Source: Asparagopsis taxiformis
Taxonomy: Eukaryota > Rhodophyta > Florideophyceae > Bonnemaisoniales > Bonnemaisoniaceae
Length of the DNA: 64,000 nucleotides
Direction: 5' to 3'
Assembly (NCBI GenBank): GCA_030407315.1
Contig: JALQPE010000788.1
Coordinates: 1 to 64,000, forward strand
In this document: piece by piece, positions 1 through 11,890 of the stretch
Numbering within the stretch: the first letter of the stretch is position 1
Layout of the letters: each line of letters starts with the position of its first letter
Notes under the pieces: model-generated
Told to the model about the DNA's origin: nothing
Databases searched by the model: none
The model's input: the letters and a program-made list of their open reading frames with translations, nothing else
Program-made: the position numbers and the translations under genes

Positions 1-700
1 TTTTCAAAAACATGCACATGTGAACATGTTTTTGAGATGGGGGTGTGCCGTACGCCACAATCGACCCGCCCAAATCGTTGATTTTTGCAAGATTTTTTGT
101 GCCCGAAATTGTAGAATTTCTGGCTGGCCAGCAGTGCATCTGAGATGGACATCCACCGGACGTCCATTTCAGGTTGGTCGTGTGCTGCCTACATCCACGC
201 ATTGCAGCAACTAAGCAGGCGAGTTCACTACTCATACAAAGTGCACGGAATACGAGTAACGTGATGGTGAGTAGTGTTTGTCGTGGAGGAGTAAGGCAGG
301 ACCATGATGGAACAGGGGAAAACGATGTCACCCTAGGCATAAACTTAGGCTTGAAGCCTGGAATCGACCCATCGTTAGGCGCCATTTAGCCTTACAGTTA
401 GTGCTTACAGAAGCCAGTGATGACCCCGCTCGGGGCGGCGGTTCCGGTGCCTGGGGCCGTTGTGGCCAAATTAGACACCCTGATTTGAATTAAATTTGGG
501 CTATTCTCAAAAACATGCACATGTGAACATGTTTTTGAGATGGGGGTGTGCCGTACGGCACAATCGACCGCCCAAATCGATGTTTTTTGCAATATTTTTT
601 TGTGCCCGAAATTGTAGAATTTCTGGGCCGGCCAGGAATGCATCTGAGTTGGACATCCACGGACGTCCATTTCAGGTGATCGTGTATCGTGCACGTCCAG
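1..700 (+). repeat. R1 palindromic repeat, two units (+ orientation)
   Basis: Two copies of repeat R1. Each unit carries in order a near-palindrome with arms CTCAAAAACATG and CATGTTTTTGAG, the perfect palindrome GTGCCGTACGGCAC (548-561; degenerate near 46 as GTGCCGTACGCCAC), a palindromic stretch of the GAAATTNTANAATTTC type, and paired GGACATCC/GGACGTCC motifs. Between units lies a GGGGCGGCGG-rich linker with TTGGCC...GGCC. The same unit recurs at 16 places in the window in both orientations, always next to family-1 genes or their remnants. Confidence 0.9.
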
Positions 701-950
701 CCATTACCAGAAGCAAGTTGGCGATGAAGCACGTATAAACCCAATTGTTCTGCTATTTCTAGCATAGACCATCGAGTCTAGAGATGTGAGGGAATCGTCC
801 TGGAATCATGCTCCAACCCACTAGGGAATGGACAATCTAGTTTGAAAGCATGGAACGGAAGTGCATTATAGTAGGTTCATAGATTGAAAGTGATAAAGGA
901 GATGATTATATTCTCGATAATTGTTTGCTAAAGTAGTTGTTGTTAAGATA

Positions 951-3900
951 TCTAGCCGTCGGAAAACTGTTCTCTCTTCGTCCTCACTATGATAGTGAAC
1001 TAGATATCCAGGTTGTCCCGGCAGAAAGAGGCACTCGGGGCCACACTCGGTGTGTGCATTACATCCTTGCGAGGTTCTGTCGTCTTCATCCGCATCATTC
1101 GGAGCTGCCCTGTCTTCGGCCTACCATCTTTCTTGACCGGGATGGAACAACTGTCTTGTGGCGAACATTGACAGGTGCCGGTTGACTTTGCCTTGCAGAC
1201 CGGCGCGGAGCATTGGCGATGACTTCTTCTTCGAATCCCAACCGCCTGATGAAACCAAACGAAACATTGTCGGGAATCGGATACGACGCATTCCTGAAAT
1301 ACGTGTGATACCTCGTTGTGTGTGTGACACAACTCTGTCGACATGCCCTGCCCCGGCATGTTGTACATGGCCGTGACCGATGAAGACTGAACGTGGCGGA
1401 ACGATTACCTTCTTCAGCTTCATCGTCTTGGCGTACATATCTAATTCCAGCGCTTTGGAAAAGACGTACTTGTGGGACCCTGGACACACCAGATAGGGAA
1501 TGGGTCATCTCCGTTGGCAATAACAAAGTAACCCGGAAGTTGATCTTTGCGGTCGCGAGGAGGAACAGGGAAATCATTGTGTGGGACCTGCCGAGGACAC
1601 CCCTTTCCCGTTATCAAAAACCGTCCCCCAGATGCCGGCATGACAAGTTTTCTCCCGGTAAACCGCACTCCTCCAGCCCTGTCAGCCGGACAAGGATTCC
1701 CAACCACACATCCAGCAGGGCTCGCCGCGTCACAAACTTGAACCGGTCGATATGCGTCTCATCGTTCTCGGCATAGTCAACCAGGCAGTGGCGCGTAGAC
1801 GTGAAGCGAGCCCTCCCCTCATTCCGGTTCTTCTCGTCTGTTTCATCGTCCCCCGTATTGACAATGGGACTCCACAGCTGCCGGTTCCCAGGGTCCTTGT
1901 GCACCTGCCCCCTCCCACGTTCCCAAAAAGTACCGAAACAATTCCTGGTTAGGAATTTCTTCCATGAGACCCAAGTCAAATGGGAACTTGTCCGACGCAT
2001 CTAGGTAGCTTACATCCGCGAAATTGTGCATCACCGTATACCCTCGCTCGTTGATTTCCGTTCGGCAATTGTGGAAGTACGCCATACCAGTGCCGGCCTC
2101 ATACGAATCCTTCCAGCTTGTAGACATTCGCGCAACCTGAGCGAAGTCCAGCCTCGAGGGTAGAAACGTCGATGTAGGCTCACACATCGCCTTGGCAGCC
2201 ATCTTCCACGCTGCGAAGAACATCGGATAGACGTGATCGATTTCGAATAGCACACGAGCCCGATGTTCTTCCGGAATATGCAGCCCCTCAAACACAGGGT
2301 CCATCGCCACTTGCTTCAAATACCTCACCTCTCTGCCCTCCTCATCGATTTCCACACTCTCCAATAACAACCTGAGCTCAATCGGGGGCAGACAGCCAAC
2401 CCTCACCGATGCGATGACATCCGCGGGACGCTGCGCCAGATGATGCCCTTCGGCTCGGTCTTCGAAATCGTCAGGAAGAGACGGCATACGGTCGTCGAAG
2501 AGGAGGTCGTCTTCAGAAGGAGAGTCACGAACGATGTAACCGTCTTCATCGACTTCCACTCCTTCCGGAACAGTGAATGTAATTGTCACTTCGCGGACCC
2601 CCTTGCTTTCGACTTGGCCCTCGTCTGCACCCTGTTTGTCTTCCTCGTCCGAAGCGGTATGGACAGATTCTTGGTTGGAGGGGAGTCGCACCAGCACGTT
2701 GGTATCTTGGGGGACAATCTCAACGGCAGAATCGGGGGAACGGGCGGAGTCTTCGTCAACCTCATCACCGGAAGCAGTGGCTTGTTGTTGATCGGTGGGT
2801 TTATCAACAACGGCCTGCTCTTCTTCCCCGGCGGATTGTTGTACCACAACCGGCTCTCTTCCTCGAGGCGTGTGCTCCCCGTCGAGCGAAGTCGCTGTGA
2901 ACGGCGGCGGATGCCATGCGAAGCAGGCTCATGTTCGACATTCCGCTGCTTCTTGTGAGTGAGTCTCACATTGGCAGCAGAAGGGCGGCGTTTGCGTCGA
3001 GCCTTAGTCTTCTTCTTCAATGTCGGATTGAAAAACTCTTTCAAGTTCGTTTCCAAATCCTGTAAACGCGTGGTTCTCCGTCGCATTCGAACCTCACTGC
3101 TCCGGTCGTCCCCTCTATACATTGCAATGGCATTGGTGAGATGCCATTGCAACTCCTTCGGCTGCTTAACCGACCCAATTGCCATCTCTGTGCTCAGAAA
3201 TGACTTGCGCATAATACTCTTTGGGCGCCCAAACGCAGCGTACAGAGAATTTGCTATTGCAGTCACGCGACGGACGTATGTATAAAAGTCGTTCACGTCA
3301 AAGCGTCCATCCGGACGTCCGCCATGAGCAGGGTTCAAGTACTCCGAAAGACCACGCAAGACGAAGACAAAGTTTTCTTCCAGCAACTCGCGCACTATCT
3401 TGTGGTCCAGGTGCGTTATCCCAATCTCGTTGCGGCGCTCGGAATTGTTCAGCTCACGCAACACGTCGTCGAGAACAGGATGCTTCAGCGTTGCTATAGC
3501 CAAACGCGTCCACCGCCGAGCCGTGTTCGTCGAATTCATCCCCCATGAACTGCGCCTCGAACAATGTTCGGATGACATCAGACTCACGCAAGTCGCCAGC
3601 GTTTTCCACGTTGTTTGCAACAGCAATCGTACGGATGAACTGCTGGATGGACGACAAGATTCGAACCAGGGAGCGCTCCGTCAGTTGCGTCCCAGTCGTA
3701 TGGTTCGACTCTGCACTCTTGTGGATGATCTCATGAGGCTGGAGATCACTGTCGTCCTTGCGGCGAAGGTAGTACACATCCAGAGGCTGAGTAACCCAGC
3801 GCAAGCGGTTTGCCTCCTGTGGCAGCTTGGTTCTGTGCATACGGGTGAGGCGTGTGAAGTCATCCGCAATGCTATGCATAGCATTGAGACGATGCAGTCC

Positions 3901-4874
3901 GTCGATCACGGTCACGTTCGCATTGGCATGGAATTTGCCATTCTGGAACAGACGCGTGTCGGCGGACAAATGCGTGTTCTGCGACCTCAGCACCGTCACA
4001 GTGATACGCGAAGAGCTCACATACCCCACCGCCAACATATTGTTGCGCAGGTCCTCCACGTGGTCTTCTTTGACATCGCGAAGGGTCACGGCCGGTTCCA
4101 CTAGCTGCCTCACCAACACAGTCGCTCCTTCTCCGACGTAATCCGACGTCACAAACTTGGGCACCATAATTTGCGTCCCCTGCTGCTCACGAATGCTTTC
4201 CGCCACCTCCGGTTCGTCGTCCACCTCGGTTACGTCCTGCGTAGTAGCTTCGGTGACGTTGGAGCGAGCAGGGTGCTTCGTGCCTCCACTGGAGGCTCTG
4301 GCAGAGCGAGCAGGGCGCTTCGTGCCTCCCGAAACCGGGACGGAGCGTGCTGGATGCTTCGTACCCCCCGAACCAGTGATTTCGCCTGCTGGACCGGTAC
4401 TGGGCATCCGTCCCGAGCTGGCCTGGTTCGTCGCTGCGTTGAAGTTTGACGCTGCAGCAGGGGTACGAATGTCGCTAGAGCCATCCTCCGCAGCGGGGCG
4501 CATCATCCGAGTATCCCAAGGGTAAAACGCCGCGGCGTATGCTCCACCCATCGTCTCCGGCGGTCCCTCGGCGCCATCAAACATGTACGGGAACGGGAGG
4601 TCCTTGAACTTGTCCTTAGTCGCAATGTTGCGCACGACGATATAGTCGGCCTCGTCGGTTTCCGGCAGCTTGTGGTTGTGTGCAGCGTGCGCGGAAGGCC
4701 AACATCGCCACCAGCAGTGCTCACCGAAGCCGTCCCAATATGCACAGCCGCACCGTCCACGTCCGCAAACAAGTCGACATCGACGCCGCGCTTGAGTCCG
4801 CGCGACTCCGCTGACGCGCTCACTTGATCGCCGCAAACCGTTGAAAACAAACTGCTGAAATGCGTATCCGCCAT
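951..4874 (-). pseudogene. ParB-like/2OG-Fe(II) dioxygenase, family 1 copy A (decayed)
   Basis: This is a broken copy of the gene at 34312-38174, lying in inverted orientation to it. The start ATG is at 4874 (context CAACCATGG). Reading inward, the frame is lost at about 4679 (2-nt insertion relative to copy B), 3546 (2-nt deletion), 2868 (1 nt), 1910, 1655 (one T lost from a run), 1492 (one C lost) and 1320, so at least seven indels break it. Pieces in the three minus frames still show the ParB-like DGLHR motif, the dioxygenase HND motif followed by a PGSHK segment, and the distal histidine-rich stretch. It keeps the 94 bp (4090-4183) that copy B lost, so copy B did not arise from a copy with that deletion already present. 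Homology ends near 951, at the stop codon of the ancestral gene. Not expected to make protein. Confidence 0.85.
3867..3886. repeat. Perfect 20-nt palindrome inside the ParB-domain coding sequence
   Basis: CAATGCTATGCATAGCATTG lies just downstream of the DGLHR codons. It is identical in copy B at 35204-35223, where it encodes part of the sequence NAMHSI. A palindrome of this length conserved in both copies inside the most conserved domain is notable. Confidence 0.85.
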
Positions 4875-5149
4875 GGTTGTTGAGTTGGAAAGGAAAAGAG
4901 ATGGTTGACGTTGACGTATTCGAGTGATGTGGATGGTATGTTTCACGTTAAGTTGAAGAATGGTCGTGAACGCCAATCGCTGGAAATAATAACACAATAC
5001 AACCGAAATTTTGTTAGGTACACACCTATCGTGACCGCTGGAATGCAAGACAGGCAATCGAGATGTGAGTGTCCGTTCAGAACGGGCCCGAGTCGGGCTC
5101 TCGAAACCTGACGAGGTGGCGTGAAGCAGGCAGTGTCCTTGATGTGTAA

Positions 5150-5225
5150 TGTGTTAAAATTACAGCTGTCAAGCTAGGCGGCTTTTGGGGCGGCTGCGAG
5201 CACCCCTTTATCCGGGGAACACCCT
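5150..5225 (-). promoter_or_regulatory. Shared 5' module of family-1 genes (copy upstream of ParB-dioxygenase A)
   Basis: Read on the minus strand this segment contains GGGGTGCTCGC followed by CCTAGCTTGACAGCTGTAA. The same block, with small changes, lies upstream of the coiled-coil gene (11895-11965), its truncated copy (27555-27610) and ParB-dioxygenase copy B (33965-34035). A common upstream block on otherwise different genes suggests a shared promoter or element end. No TATA or initiator assignment is claimed. Confidence 0.5.
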
Positions 5226-6340
5226 GATTTGAGTTAAAATTTGGGCTATTCTCAAAAACATGCACATGTGAACATGTTTTTGAGATGGGGGTGTGCCGTA
5301 CGGCACAATCGACCCGCCCAAATCGTTGATTTTTGCAAGATTTTTTGTGCCCGAAATTTTAGAATTTCTGGGCTGGCCAGCAGTGCATCTGAGATGGACA
5401 TCCACCGGACGTCCATTTCAGGTTGGTCGTGTGCTGCCTACATCCACGCATTGCAGCAACTAAGCAGGCGGGTTCACTACTAATATAAAGTGCACGGAAT
5501 ATGAGTAACGTGATGGGTGAGTAGTGTTTCTGTTGAGGGAGTAAGGCGGGACCATGATGAAACACGGAAGAAGATTTCTCCCTAGCATAACTTAGGCTTG
5601 AAGCCTGCAATCGGCCCATCTTCCGGCGCCATTTAGCCTCACAGTTAGTGCTTACAGAAGCCAGTGATGACCCCGCTCGGGGCGGCGGCCGGTTCCTGGG
5701 GCCGTTGTGGCCAAATTAGACACCCTGATTTGAATTAAAATTTGGGCTATTCTCAAAAACATGCACATGTGAACATGTTTTTGAAATGGGGGTGTGCCGT
5801 ACGGCACAAACGACCCGCTGAAATCGTTGATTTTTTACAATTTTTTTGTGCCCGAAATTTTAGAATTTCCGGGCTGGCCAGCAGTGCAATCGAGCTGGAC
5901 ATCCACCGGACGTGCATTTCAGGTTGGTCGTGAGAGAGTGGGGTGGGACCATGATGGAACAAGGACCAAGACCTGTCCCTGGCGTATTGAGCCTGAAATT
6001 GACCCTTTGTCAGACGCCATTTAGCCTTACAGTTAGTGCTTACAGAAGCCAGTGACAACCCCACTCGGGGCGGCGGTCGGTTCCTGGGGCCGTTGTGGCC
6101 AAATTAGACACCCTGATTTGAATTAAAATTTGGGCTATTCTCAAAAACATGCACATGTGAACATGTTTTTGAGATGGGGGTGTGCCGTACGGCACAATCG
6201 ACCCGCTGAAATCGATGTTTTTTGCAATATTTTTTCTGCCCTGAATTGTAGAATTTCTGGGCTGGACAGCAATGCAACTGAGCTGGACATCCACCGGGCG
6301 TCCATTTCAACTTGGTCTTGTATTTTGCATCTGCACGCAT
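5160..6340 (+). repeat. R1 array, three units (+ orientation)
   Basis: Three R1 units whose CTCAAAAACATG arms start near 5251, 5752 and 6140, so spacing is about 501 and 388 bp. Units differ by presence of a segment of about 110 bp (CTTGAAGCC region). The array separates ParB-dioxygenase copy A from the 3' end of methyltransferase-SET copy A. It faces the opposite-orientation unit at 10020-10250, so the methyltransferase gene is bracketed by inverted R1. Confidence 0.9.
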
Positions 6341-6537
6341 AACAGCAACCAAGCAGTCAGGTTCACTGCTCGGACGAAGTGCACCTAGAGTGTGAACGAT
6401 TGGTTTTTGACAGGCGAGTACTGCCGAATAGGTTTCACCCTGGACTAATGGTGGCTGGACATTCTGCATTATATGATATACTTCAACTCTGGAACGTAGC
6501 TTTATTTGTAGTCGAAATGAAAACATCTTTCGTGACC

Positions 6538-9500
6538 CTAATTCCATGCTCTAAACGCTGTCCCATAATGAACGTAGAGCTCCTGCCCCGGACGGATATC
6601 GCGGATTGCACGTACTACAATGATCTTCGGATTTTCTAGGTCCTTCGCCTTGAGCTTCTTCCCCGTCGAACCGCTGCTGTAGTTCTCGACAAACTCGACG
6701 TTGGCCATCCGCCTGGTGTCTTCCGCCGGAGTGTCCTCACCTCGCAAATACCGCGGGTCGTTGATGAACTGCGCCGAACAGAACGGAGCCGGAACAATCC
6801 AAATTGGATGCTCGATGTTTTCGTCGTCCTCCGCTGTTGCATACAGCTTGATAGCATACATCAAGAATGTTTCCTTCGTTATCGCCATGTGACCCTCTCC
6901 GTACGCGAACCTCATCGACTCCTTGCTCATATCAGAGTACACAACAGTTCCGTAGTATGCACATACTTCGTCACCAACATTAAATGTCTGTTCAGCGAAG
7001 AGCCCTCTTCCTGCATTTGGATGCTTAATCAGCGATGGTCGAACGCTCAATTTTTTCGCAACACAATCGTGTGCCCGCATCACGCGAGGGTTTTCAGTTT
7101 GCAACCAGCGGCGCAGGGAAGGTGGCCAATAATGTACCGGTTTCTCCATGTGCTCGCGCGACGCAATCGACTCTGGGCACAGCTGCCAGAGGTACTGCCG
7201 AATATATTTCGGGAACCTCTGGTACAGGGGAAGGCCAGGTGGGGGTTCGATGATCCTGCGTTCCCTCTGCGTACGCATCGTGACAGAGGGGGACGCCAAG
7301 AACTTCTCAGCACTCTGTTTCGCTTCTGTCGTGACCCTCATGTCAGTGTTGTTTGAAAGAATTACACGTGACATGACTGCACACAGCTTTGGAAGCGATC
7401 GTACCACACACAATTTGTCCATGTCACTGCCGACGAAAACACGGTGCTCAGGCAAGCTCATAGCTGCTTTTCCCGTTGCGAAAGTGCCAGAGAATGGATC
7501 GACAACAATATCACCAGGCTGTGAATGCTGGCTGATCAACTCCATCATGAGAGCGACGCTCTTCTGCTCTGCACGAACTCTGACCGTAGCACCGGTTGTG
7601 CTCCTTGTTCGCCACACCATCTCATTCGAATCGATGGCGGGCATATTGATGGTGACGTTGCACCACGCCGGGTACGTGCCGTCCATGTATCCGTGGTTCC
7701 TATAGGCCACCATCTCGCTTCCGGTCTTGAACGGAACACCTCGCTTCCAGAAGTGGATAGCGACCTCTGCCATGTTCATGCGTTGGTACCTCTTCCGCCC
7801 CGGCATTTGATAGAGGTGCCCAGGTAGTCGGACAAACAACAGAGGTACCTCGTCAACGAAGAAAACTGAATTCCGAACGACGTCCTCCTCCTCCTCGTCC
7901 TCCTCCTCATCCGCACTTTCTTCGCCACTGTGCTGCGATGCTTCGGAGTCCGAATTCATGGACGTAACCTCTTCTTCATCCGACCCGTCATCACTGGCAG
8001 CAGTATCGGTTGGGCCTTCTGACTGCGGTCCTTTGTACGTTTCCAAGTAATGGAACCATTCGTAGAACTGCAAAACCGAGCAGAACACGATGCCGTGGCC
8101 ACCGGGGCGCAACAGCTCGTCAAACACTTCGATGCTAGCCTGCATATCTTCTGCAGTTAGCCTGTCGTACGAAGAGTTGGAATCGTTCCTCTTACGACGA
8201 ACATTGTAGGGCGGATCAGTCAGAATGAGCTGAACGTTGCCCGTGATGGGCACGTGTTCTCGGCTCTCGTCGGCACTGACCAAATCTTCGAAAGGGACGT
8301 CGTACACCCGGCAATACTGACTCATTTTCGAAAGAAAGTCCTTTGCGAGAGCCTGCCCTTCACTTTCCTGCTCTTCTGTCGCATGGGGTGACGGTGACGG
8401 GGGAGACGGCCCTTGGGCAGTAAGACTGGTCCTCCCAGGTCCAAGTTGAAGCCTGGTTGTGTGTCTTGTCGACGGAACCAAACCTCTCCCTCCTGTGTTG
8501 CGACGAGTGGGAGTGTCATCAACCGGCTTGGGGACCTTTTCTGCGTCCGCGGCTTGTGGTGCCGGGCGGAGGACAGCCATAACGTCTTCGTCGAGGGTGT
8601 CAAAATACGCTGGCAGCTTGTCCGGATTTCCGCTTGAGAAGTATATTTCCAGTGCCCCCCAGCGGTCGGACTCCGGCCAGGTGTACAGGTCCGGGTTGAC
8701 GATAAGAAACTGCAACCGGTCGAAGAACTTCCTCACAAGGTCCCTAAATGCACTGTGCTGCGCACTGGTTCTTGTCTCTACTTTTCCACCATATCCATCA
8801 GGATGAGATAGGGGAGCTTTGTTGTGGTAGAGATCTAGCTTCTGCTCCATCGGTGCGAATAGACCTTCATCGAGCACGTCAAACCAATGCTCACTGCTGT
8901 CGAAAATGATGTACGGCGCCATCAACTCTTCGAAGCTGGAAAACTTTGCGGCGTAGGCCACATCGGTCCAAGCATGGTATAAAACTTGAACCACGTAACA
9001 AGCTCGATTAGTGCTTTTCCGATGGGCTGGGACGCGTGCGGCTTCGTTCCCCTCTTCGGCCGCATCTCCTATTCGGCGACGCGGCAGGTTCTTGTTGTGA
9101 TTTCGGATGATAGACAACGCTTGGAAATACATCAATACCTCGAACGTTTCCGGTGGAGCAAGAACGAAGGCGCTTGGTTCCCCGCGCTGCGGCGCCTGTA
9201 GTGGCGAAGGAAGCATGTTACATCCAATAAGGAAGGTCTGCGGCACGATCCCAGAAAGGATGCAGTGCTCAACCCATTGCCCGATACGCTCATCCTGTCT
9301 TGAAAACTCGGCAATGGGTAATGCCAGACGAACAATCTGCTTGGCTCGCTCAACGTTCATCTCTGCCATGACGATTTCGGCAACATCCGCCTCGACTCCA
9401 GCATTCTTCGAACGACCGCTGAAGGACATGCTGAGTCGACCTTGCAGCGCCACAAATTGTTCTTCCGTGCCCTGCGCAACCCAAGCGCCAAGGTCCGCGT

Positions 9501-9735
9501 ATGTGAAACCTCCCGGCTTGTCCGTCAAGTCTGCGAAACTTGAGTGGGCGAATAAATCCAGCAAGAGGCGGAGGAAGTCTTTGCCAGCGAGAGTAGTTTC
9601 GCGGGCGGCGCGACCTACGTTTCGACGTGTACCCATGTCACTAGAATCCTCCCAAGGGCTAGCGGGTTCGCGCAGAATTGGCACGGTTGCGTCGTCAACG
9701 ATCGGATTGCTGTTGCGCCTGCGCTTATTCGTCAT
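6538..9735 (-). CDS. DNA adenine/cytosine-N4 methyltransferase fused to a SET domain (copy A, intact)
   Basis: ATG at 9735 (MTNKRRR), 1065 residues; an in-frame upstream extension lacks a better start. The N-terminal ~430 residues are unrecognised and are followed by a proline/serine-rich linker. The methyltransferase has the beta-class order: motif IV DPPY at residues 507-510, an acidic insert (about 620-650), then motif I DPFSGTFATG from residue 746. The C-terminal ~160 residues are a SET domain, with NAGRGLFA near 905, a FINDPR segment where classical SET enzymes have NHS, and terminal LYVHYG. Predicted roles are N6-adenine or N4-cytosine methylation of DNA and lysine methylation, likely of a histone, in the nucleus. 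No ParB-like DGxHR motif is present, unlike the related protein at 42761-46228. The ORF is unbroken, so it is probably the functional copy. Substrates of both domains are inferred, not shown. Confidence 0.85.
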   Translation of the reverse strand: MTNKRRRNSNPIVDDATVPILREPASPWEDSSDMGTRRNVGRAARETTLAGKDFLRLLLDLFAHSSFADLTDKPGGFTYADLGAWVAQGTEEQFVALQGRLSMSFSGRSKNAGVEADVAEIVMAEMNVERAKQIVRLALPIAEFSRQDERIGQWVEHCILSGIVPQTFLIGCNMLPSPLQAPQRGEPSAFVLAPPETFEVLMYFQALSIIRNHNKNLPRRRIGDAAEEGNEAARVPAHRKSTNRACYVVQVLYHAWTDVAYAAKFSSFEELMAPYIIFDSSEHWFDVLDEGLFAPMEQKLDLYHNKAPLSHPDGYGGKVETRTSAQHSAFRDLVRKFFDRLQFLIVNPDLYTWPESDRWGALEIYFSSGNPDKLPAYFDTLDEDVMAVLRPAPQAADAEKVPKPVDDTPTRRNTGGRGLVPSTRHTTRLQLGPGRTSLTAQGPSPPSPSPHATEEQESEGQALAKDFLSKMSQYCRVYDVPFEDLVSADESREHVPITGNVQLILTDPPYNVRRKRNDSNSSYDRLTAEDMQASIEVFDELLRPGGHGIVFCSVLQFYEWFHYLETYKGPQSEGPTDTAASDDGSDEEEVTSMNSDSEASQHSGEESADEEEDEEEEDVVRNSVFFVDEVPLLFVRLPGHLYQMPGRKRYQRMNMAEVAIHFWKRGVPFKTGSEMVAYRNHGYMDGTYPAWCNVTINMPAIDSNEMVWRTRSTTGATVRVRAEQKSVALMMELISQHSQPGDIVVDPFSGTFATGKAAMSLPEHRVFVGSDMDKLCVVRSLPKLCAVMSRVILSNNTDMRVTTEAKQSAEKFLASPSVTMRTQRERRIIEPPPGLPLYQRFPKYIRQYLWQLCPESIASREHMEKPVHYWPPSLRRWLQTENPRVMRAHDCVAKKLSVRPSLIKHPNAGRGLFAEQTFNVGDEVCAYYGTVVYSDMSKESMRFAYGEGHMAITKETFLMYAIKLYATAEDDENIEHPIWIVPAPFCSAQFINDPRYLRGEDTPAEDTRRMANVEFVENYSSGSTGKKLKAKDLENPKIIVVRAIRDIRPGQELYVHYGTAFRAWN

Positions 9736-10019
9736 AATGGAATGAGTGGAAAATTCGGTACAGGATGGCGACCGCTCGGCGAGACAGTCAAATTTGACGA
9801 CGTATCTCGTGACGTTTGCACTCTTTCGTGAGGAACACTGGTTGATATCGAACGGAACAGAGTATACGGGTACACAGCACTGGAAAGGTCTTGAAACCCG
9901 TAACCGGTGTAGGTAATAAGTTGTGACGGATACGTGGTAGAGAAAAAATTTTAAAAAGATTGTGATTCCCTGCCTTTGAGTGTTGTACTGCAAGGCCGCC
10001 AGTCACATAGGTTGACACA

Positions 10020-10250
10020 GGTGCCTCACGCTTACCAGGTGAGCGACATCCGGACGGCCACTGGACGTGGGGATGTCCGACTCAGATGCATTGCTGGCCA
10101 GCCCAGAAATTCTACAATTTCGGGCAGAAAAAATATTGCAAAAAACATCGATTTCGGCGGTCGATTGTGCCGTACGGCACACCCCCATCTCAAAAACATG
10201 TTCACATGTGCATGTTTTTGAGAATAGCCCAAATTTTAATTCAAAGCAGG
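10020..10250 (-). repeat. R1 unit (inverted)
   Basis: Single R1 unit in minus orientation with the GTGCCGTACGGCAC core near 10166. It lies about 300 bp upstream of the methyltransferase-SET start and forms the inverted partner of the array at 5160-6340. The equivalent unit for copy B is at 31540-31780. Confidence 0.9.
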
Positions 10251-10509
10251 ATGCAGATATTCGTCTTCTACCATTGTCAGAACACATTCGTATAACCACA
10301 TTTGGAGAACCTGAGCCCAGAGCTATCGGTTTTGGCGGGAGCTAAGCCATATCTCATATAATCAGTAACTACTTCCCGCCAGCTGAGTGGTGGAACCCCT
10401 GCTATTTCTACCAACGAGACATACGGGGTGTCAACTCGGCAATCGTATATGATTTGGGTGCTAAATTTATTCAAGAGACGAATGGGCTTCGAAAAGGAGC
10501 CCAACTACG

Positions 10510-10870
10510 TCTACTTGTGATCCATGGGTATAGGACTATTCTATTCTTCTCCAGGCTTCCACCGTAGCCGCCTCCTCCGCCTCCGTTAATGGAAAGAATA
10601 TCCGAACCGCACCTCAACATGTTCTTCATGTGATCCATGGGTACTGACATCTCACATGCTCTCCAGGCTTCCACCGTAGCCGCCTCCTCCGCCTCCGTTA
10701 ATGGCAACAATATCCAAACTGGACCTCTACATGTTTTTCTTGTGATCCATGGGTACTGACATCTCACATGTTCTCCAGGCTTCCTCCAAAGCCGCCACCT
10801 CCACCTCCGTTAATGGAAAGAATACCCGAACCGCAGGCTTCCTCCATAGCCGCCTCCACCTCCGTTAATG
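10510..10870. repeat. Imperfect 112-113-bp tandem repeat
   Basis: The phrase TGATCCATGGGTA recurs at 10518, 10630 and 10743 (periods 112 and 113), each followed by a CCACCTCC/GCCTCCTCC-rich stretch and GTTAATGG. The minus strand of the CTCC-rich part reads as short glycine-rich peptide coding (GGGGGGYGG), but no long ORF supports a gene. Homologous repeat at 32034-32350. Confidence 0.8.
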
Positions 10871-11340
10871 GCAAAAACATCTCACCGGGCTGAAAACGGA
10901 CGGACGACATTGGGTTCGTTCCGCTGCGTAGACGTTTAGAATCTTGTTAGAAAAAAGTAAACGAAAGAGAATGACATCTCATCTCTGTCGCAATATGTTC
11001 CATTTTCAAGTTCTCGGGTTCCACACCCATCAAGGCCTGGATCGAACCCTCTTCGATGGATAGGACAAATAGTGGAAGGCTTTTAAGCCTGTGACCAAGC
11101 GGCTATTGATTGGTTGGAGGAAGGAAATTACAGAGGAAATTTAGCTGAGTACGGTGCTCGCGATAGCTGTTAGGTTAAAGTCAAATATGTGTTTCGATTA
11201 TTTTTCGTACGAAAATGTCTTGCAAAAGACGATGCTTTGTCGTTCTCCTGGAGGGAGTCCGTTGCATTGCACTCAATTCGAGAGCATCGTCATGAAGGAG
11301 AGGATTCTTTCTGCTTGTTAGAATCGGTTTAGAGCACATA
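10870..11340. other. Non-coding segment duplicated at 32400-32925
   Basis: No gene is supported here. The segment aligns over its whole length with 32400-32925 and is useful mainly as the reference (copy A) that lacks the palindromic insertions found in copy B. Confidence 0.7.
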
Positions 11341-11344
11341 GCTA

Positions 11345-11890
11345 ATGCATTACTGGCCAGCCCAGAAATTGTAGAATTTCGGGCAGCAAAAATATTGTAA
11401 AAAACCTTGATTTGGGCGGCCGATTGTGCCGTACGGCACACCCCCATTTCAAAAACATGTTCACATGTGCATGTTTTTGAGAATAGCCCAAATTTTAATT
11501 CAAATCAGGGTGTCTAATTTGGCCACAACGGCCCCAGGAACCGACCGCCGCCCCGAGCGGGGTCATCACTGGCTTCTGTAAGCACCAACTGTAAGGCTAA
11601 ATGGCGTCTGACGAAGGGTCAATTTCAGGCTCAATACGCCAGGGACAGGTCTTGGTCCTTGTTCCATCATGGTCCCGCCCCGCTCTCTCACGACCAACCT
11701 GAAATGGACGTCCGGTGGATGTCCAGCTCGATTGCATTGCTGGCCAGCCCAGAAATTCTAAAATTTCGGGCACAAAAAAATATTGCAAAAAACATCGATT
11801 TGGGCGGTCGATTGTGCCGTACGGCACACCCCCATCTCAAAAACATGTTCACATGTGCATGTTTTTGAGAATAGCCCAAATTTTAATTCA
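11345..11890 (-). repeat. R1 array, two units (inverted)
   Basis: Two minus-orientation R1 units with GTGCCGTACGGCAC cores near 11425 and 11815. Between them lies the standard linker with GCCGCCCCGAGCGGGG and TTGGCC. The array adjoins the upstream module of the coiled-coil gene. Confidence 0.9.

Noticed and set aside
10471..10767. Glycine-rich protein gene on the minus strand
   Set aside because: Short, start lies in repeat sequence, and the glycine codons come from a 112-bp non-coding tandem repeat that is not frame-conserved in copy B.
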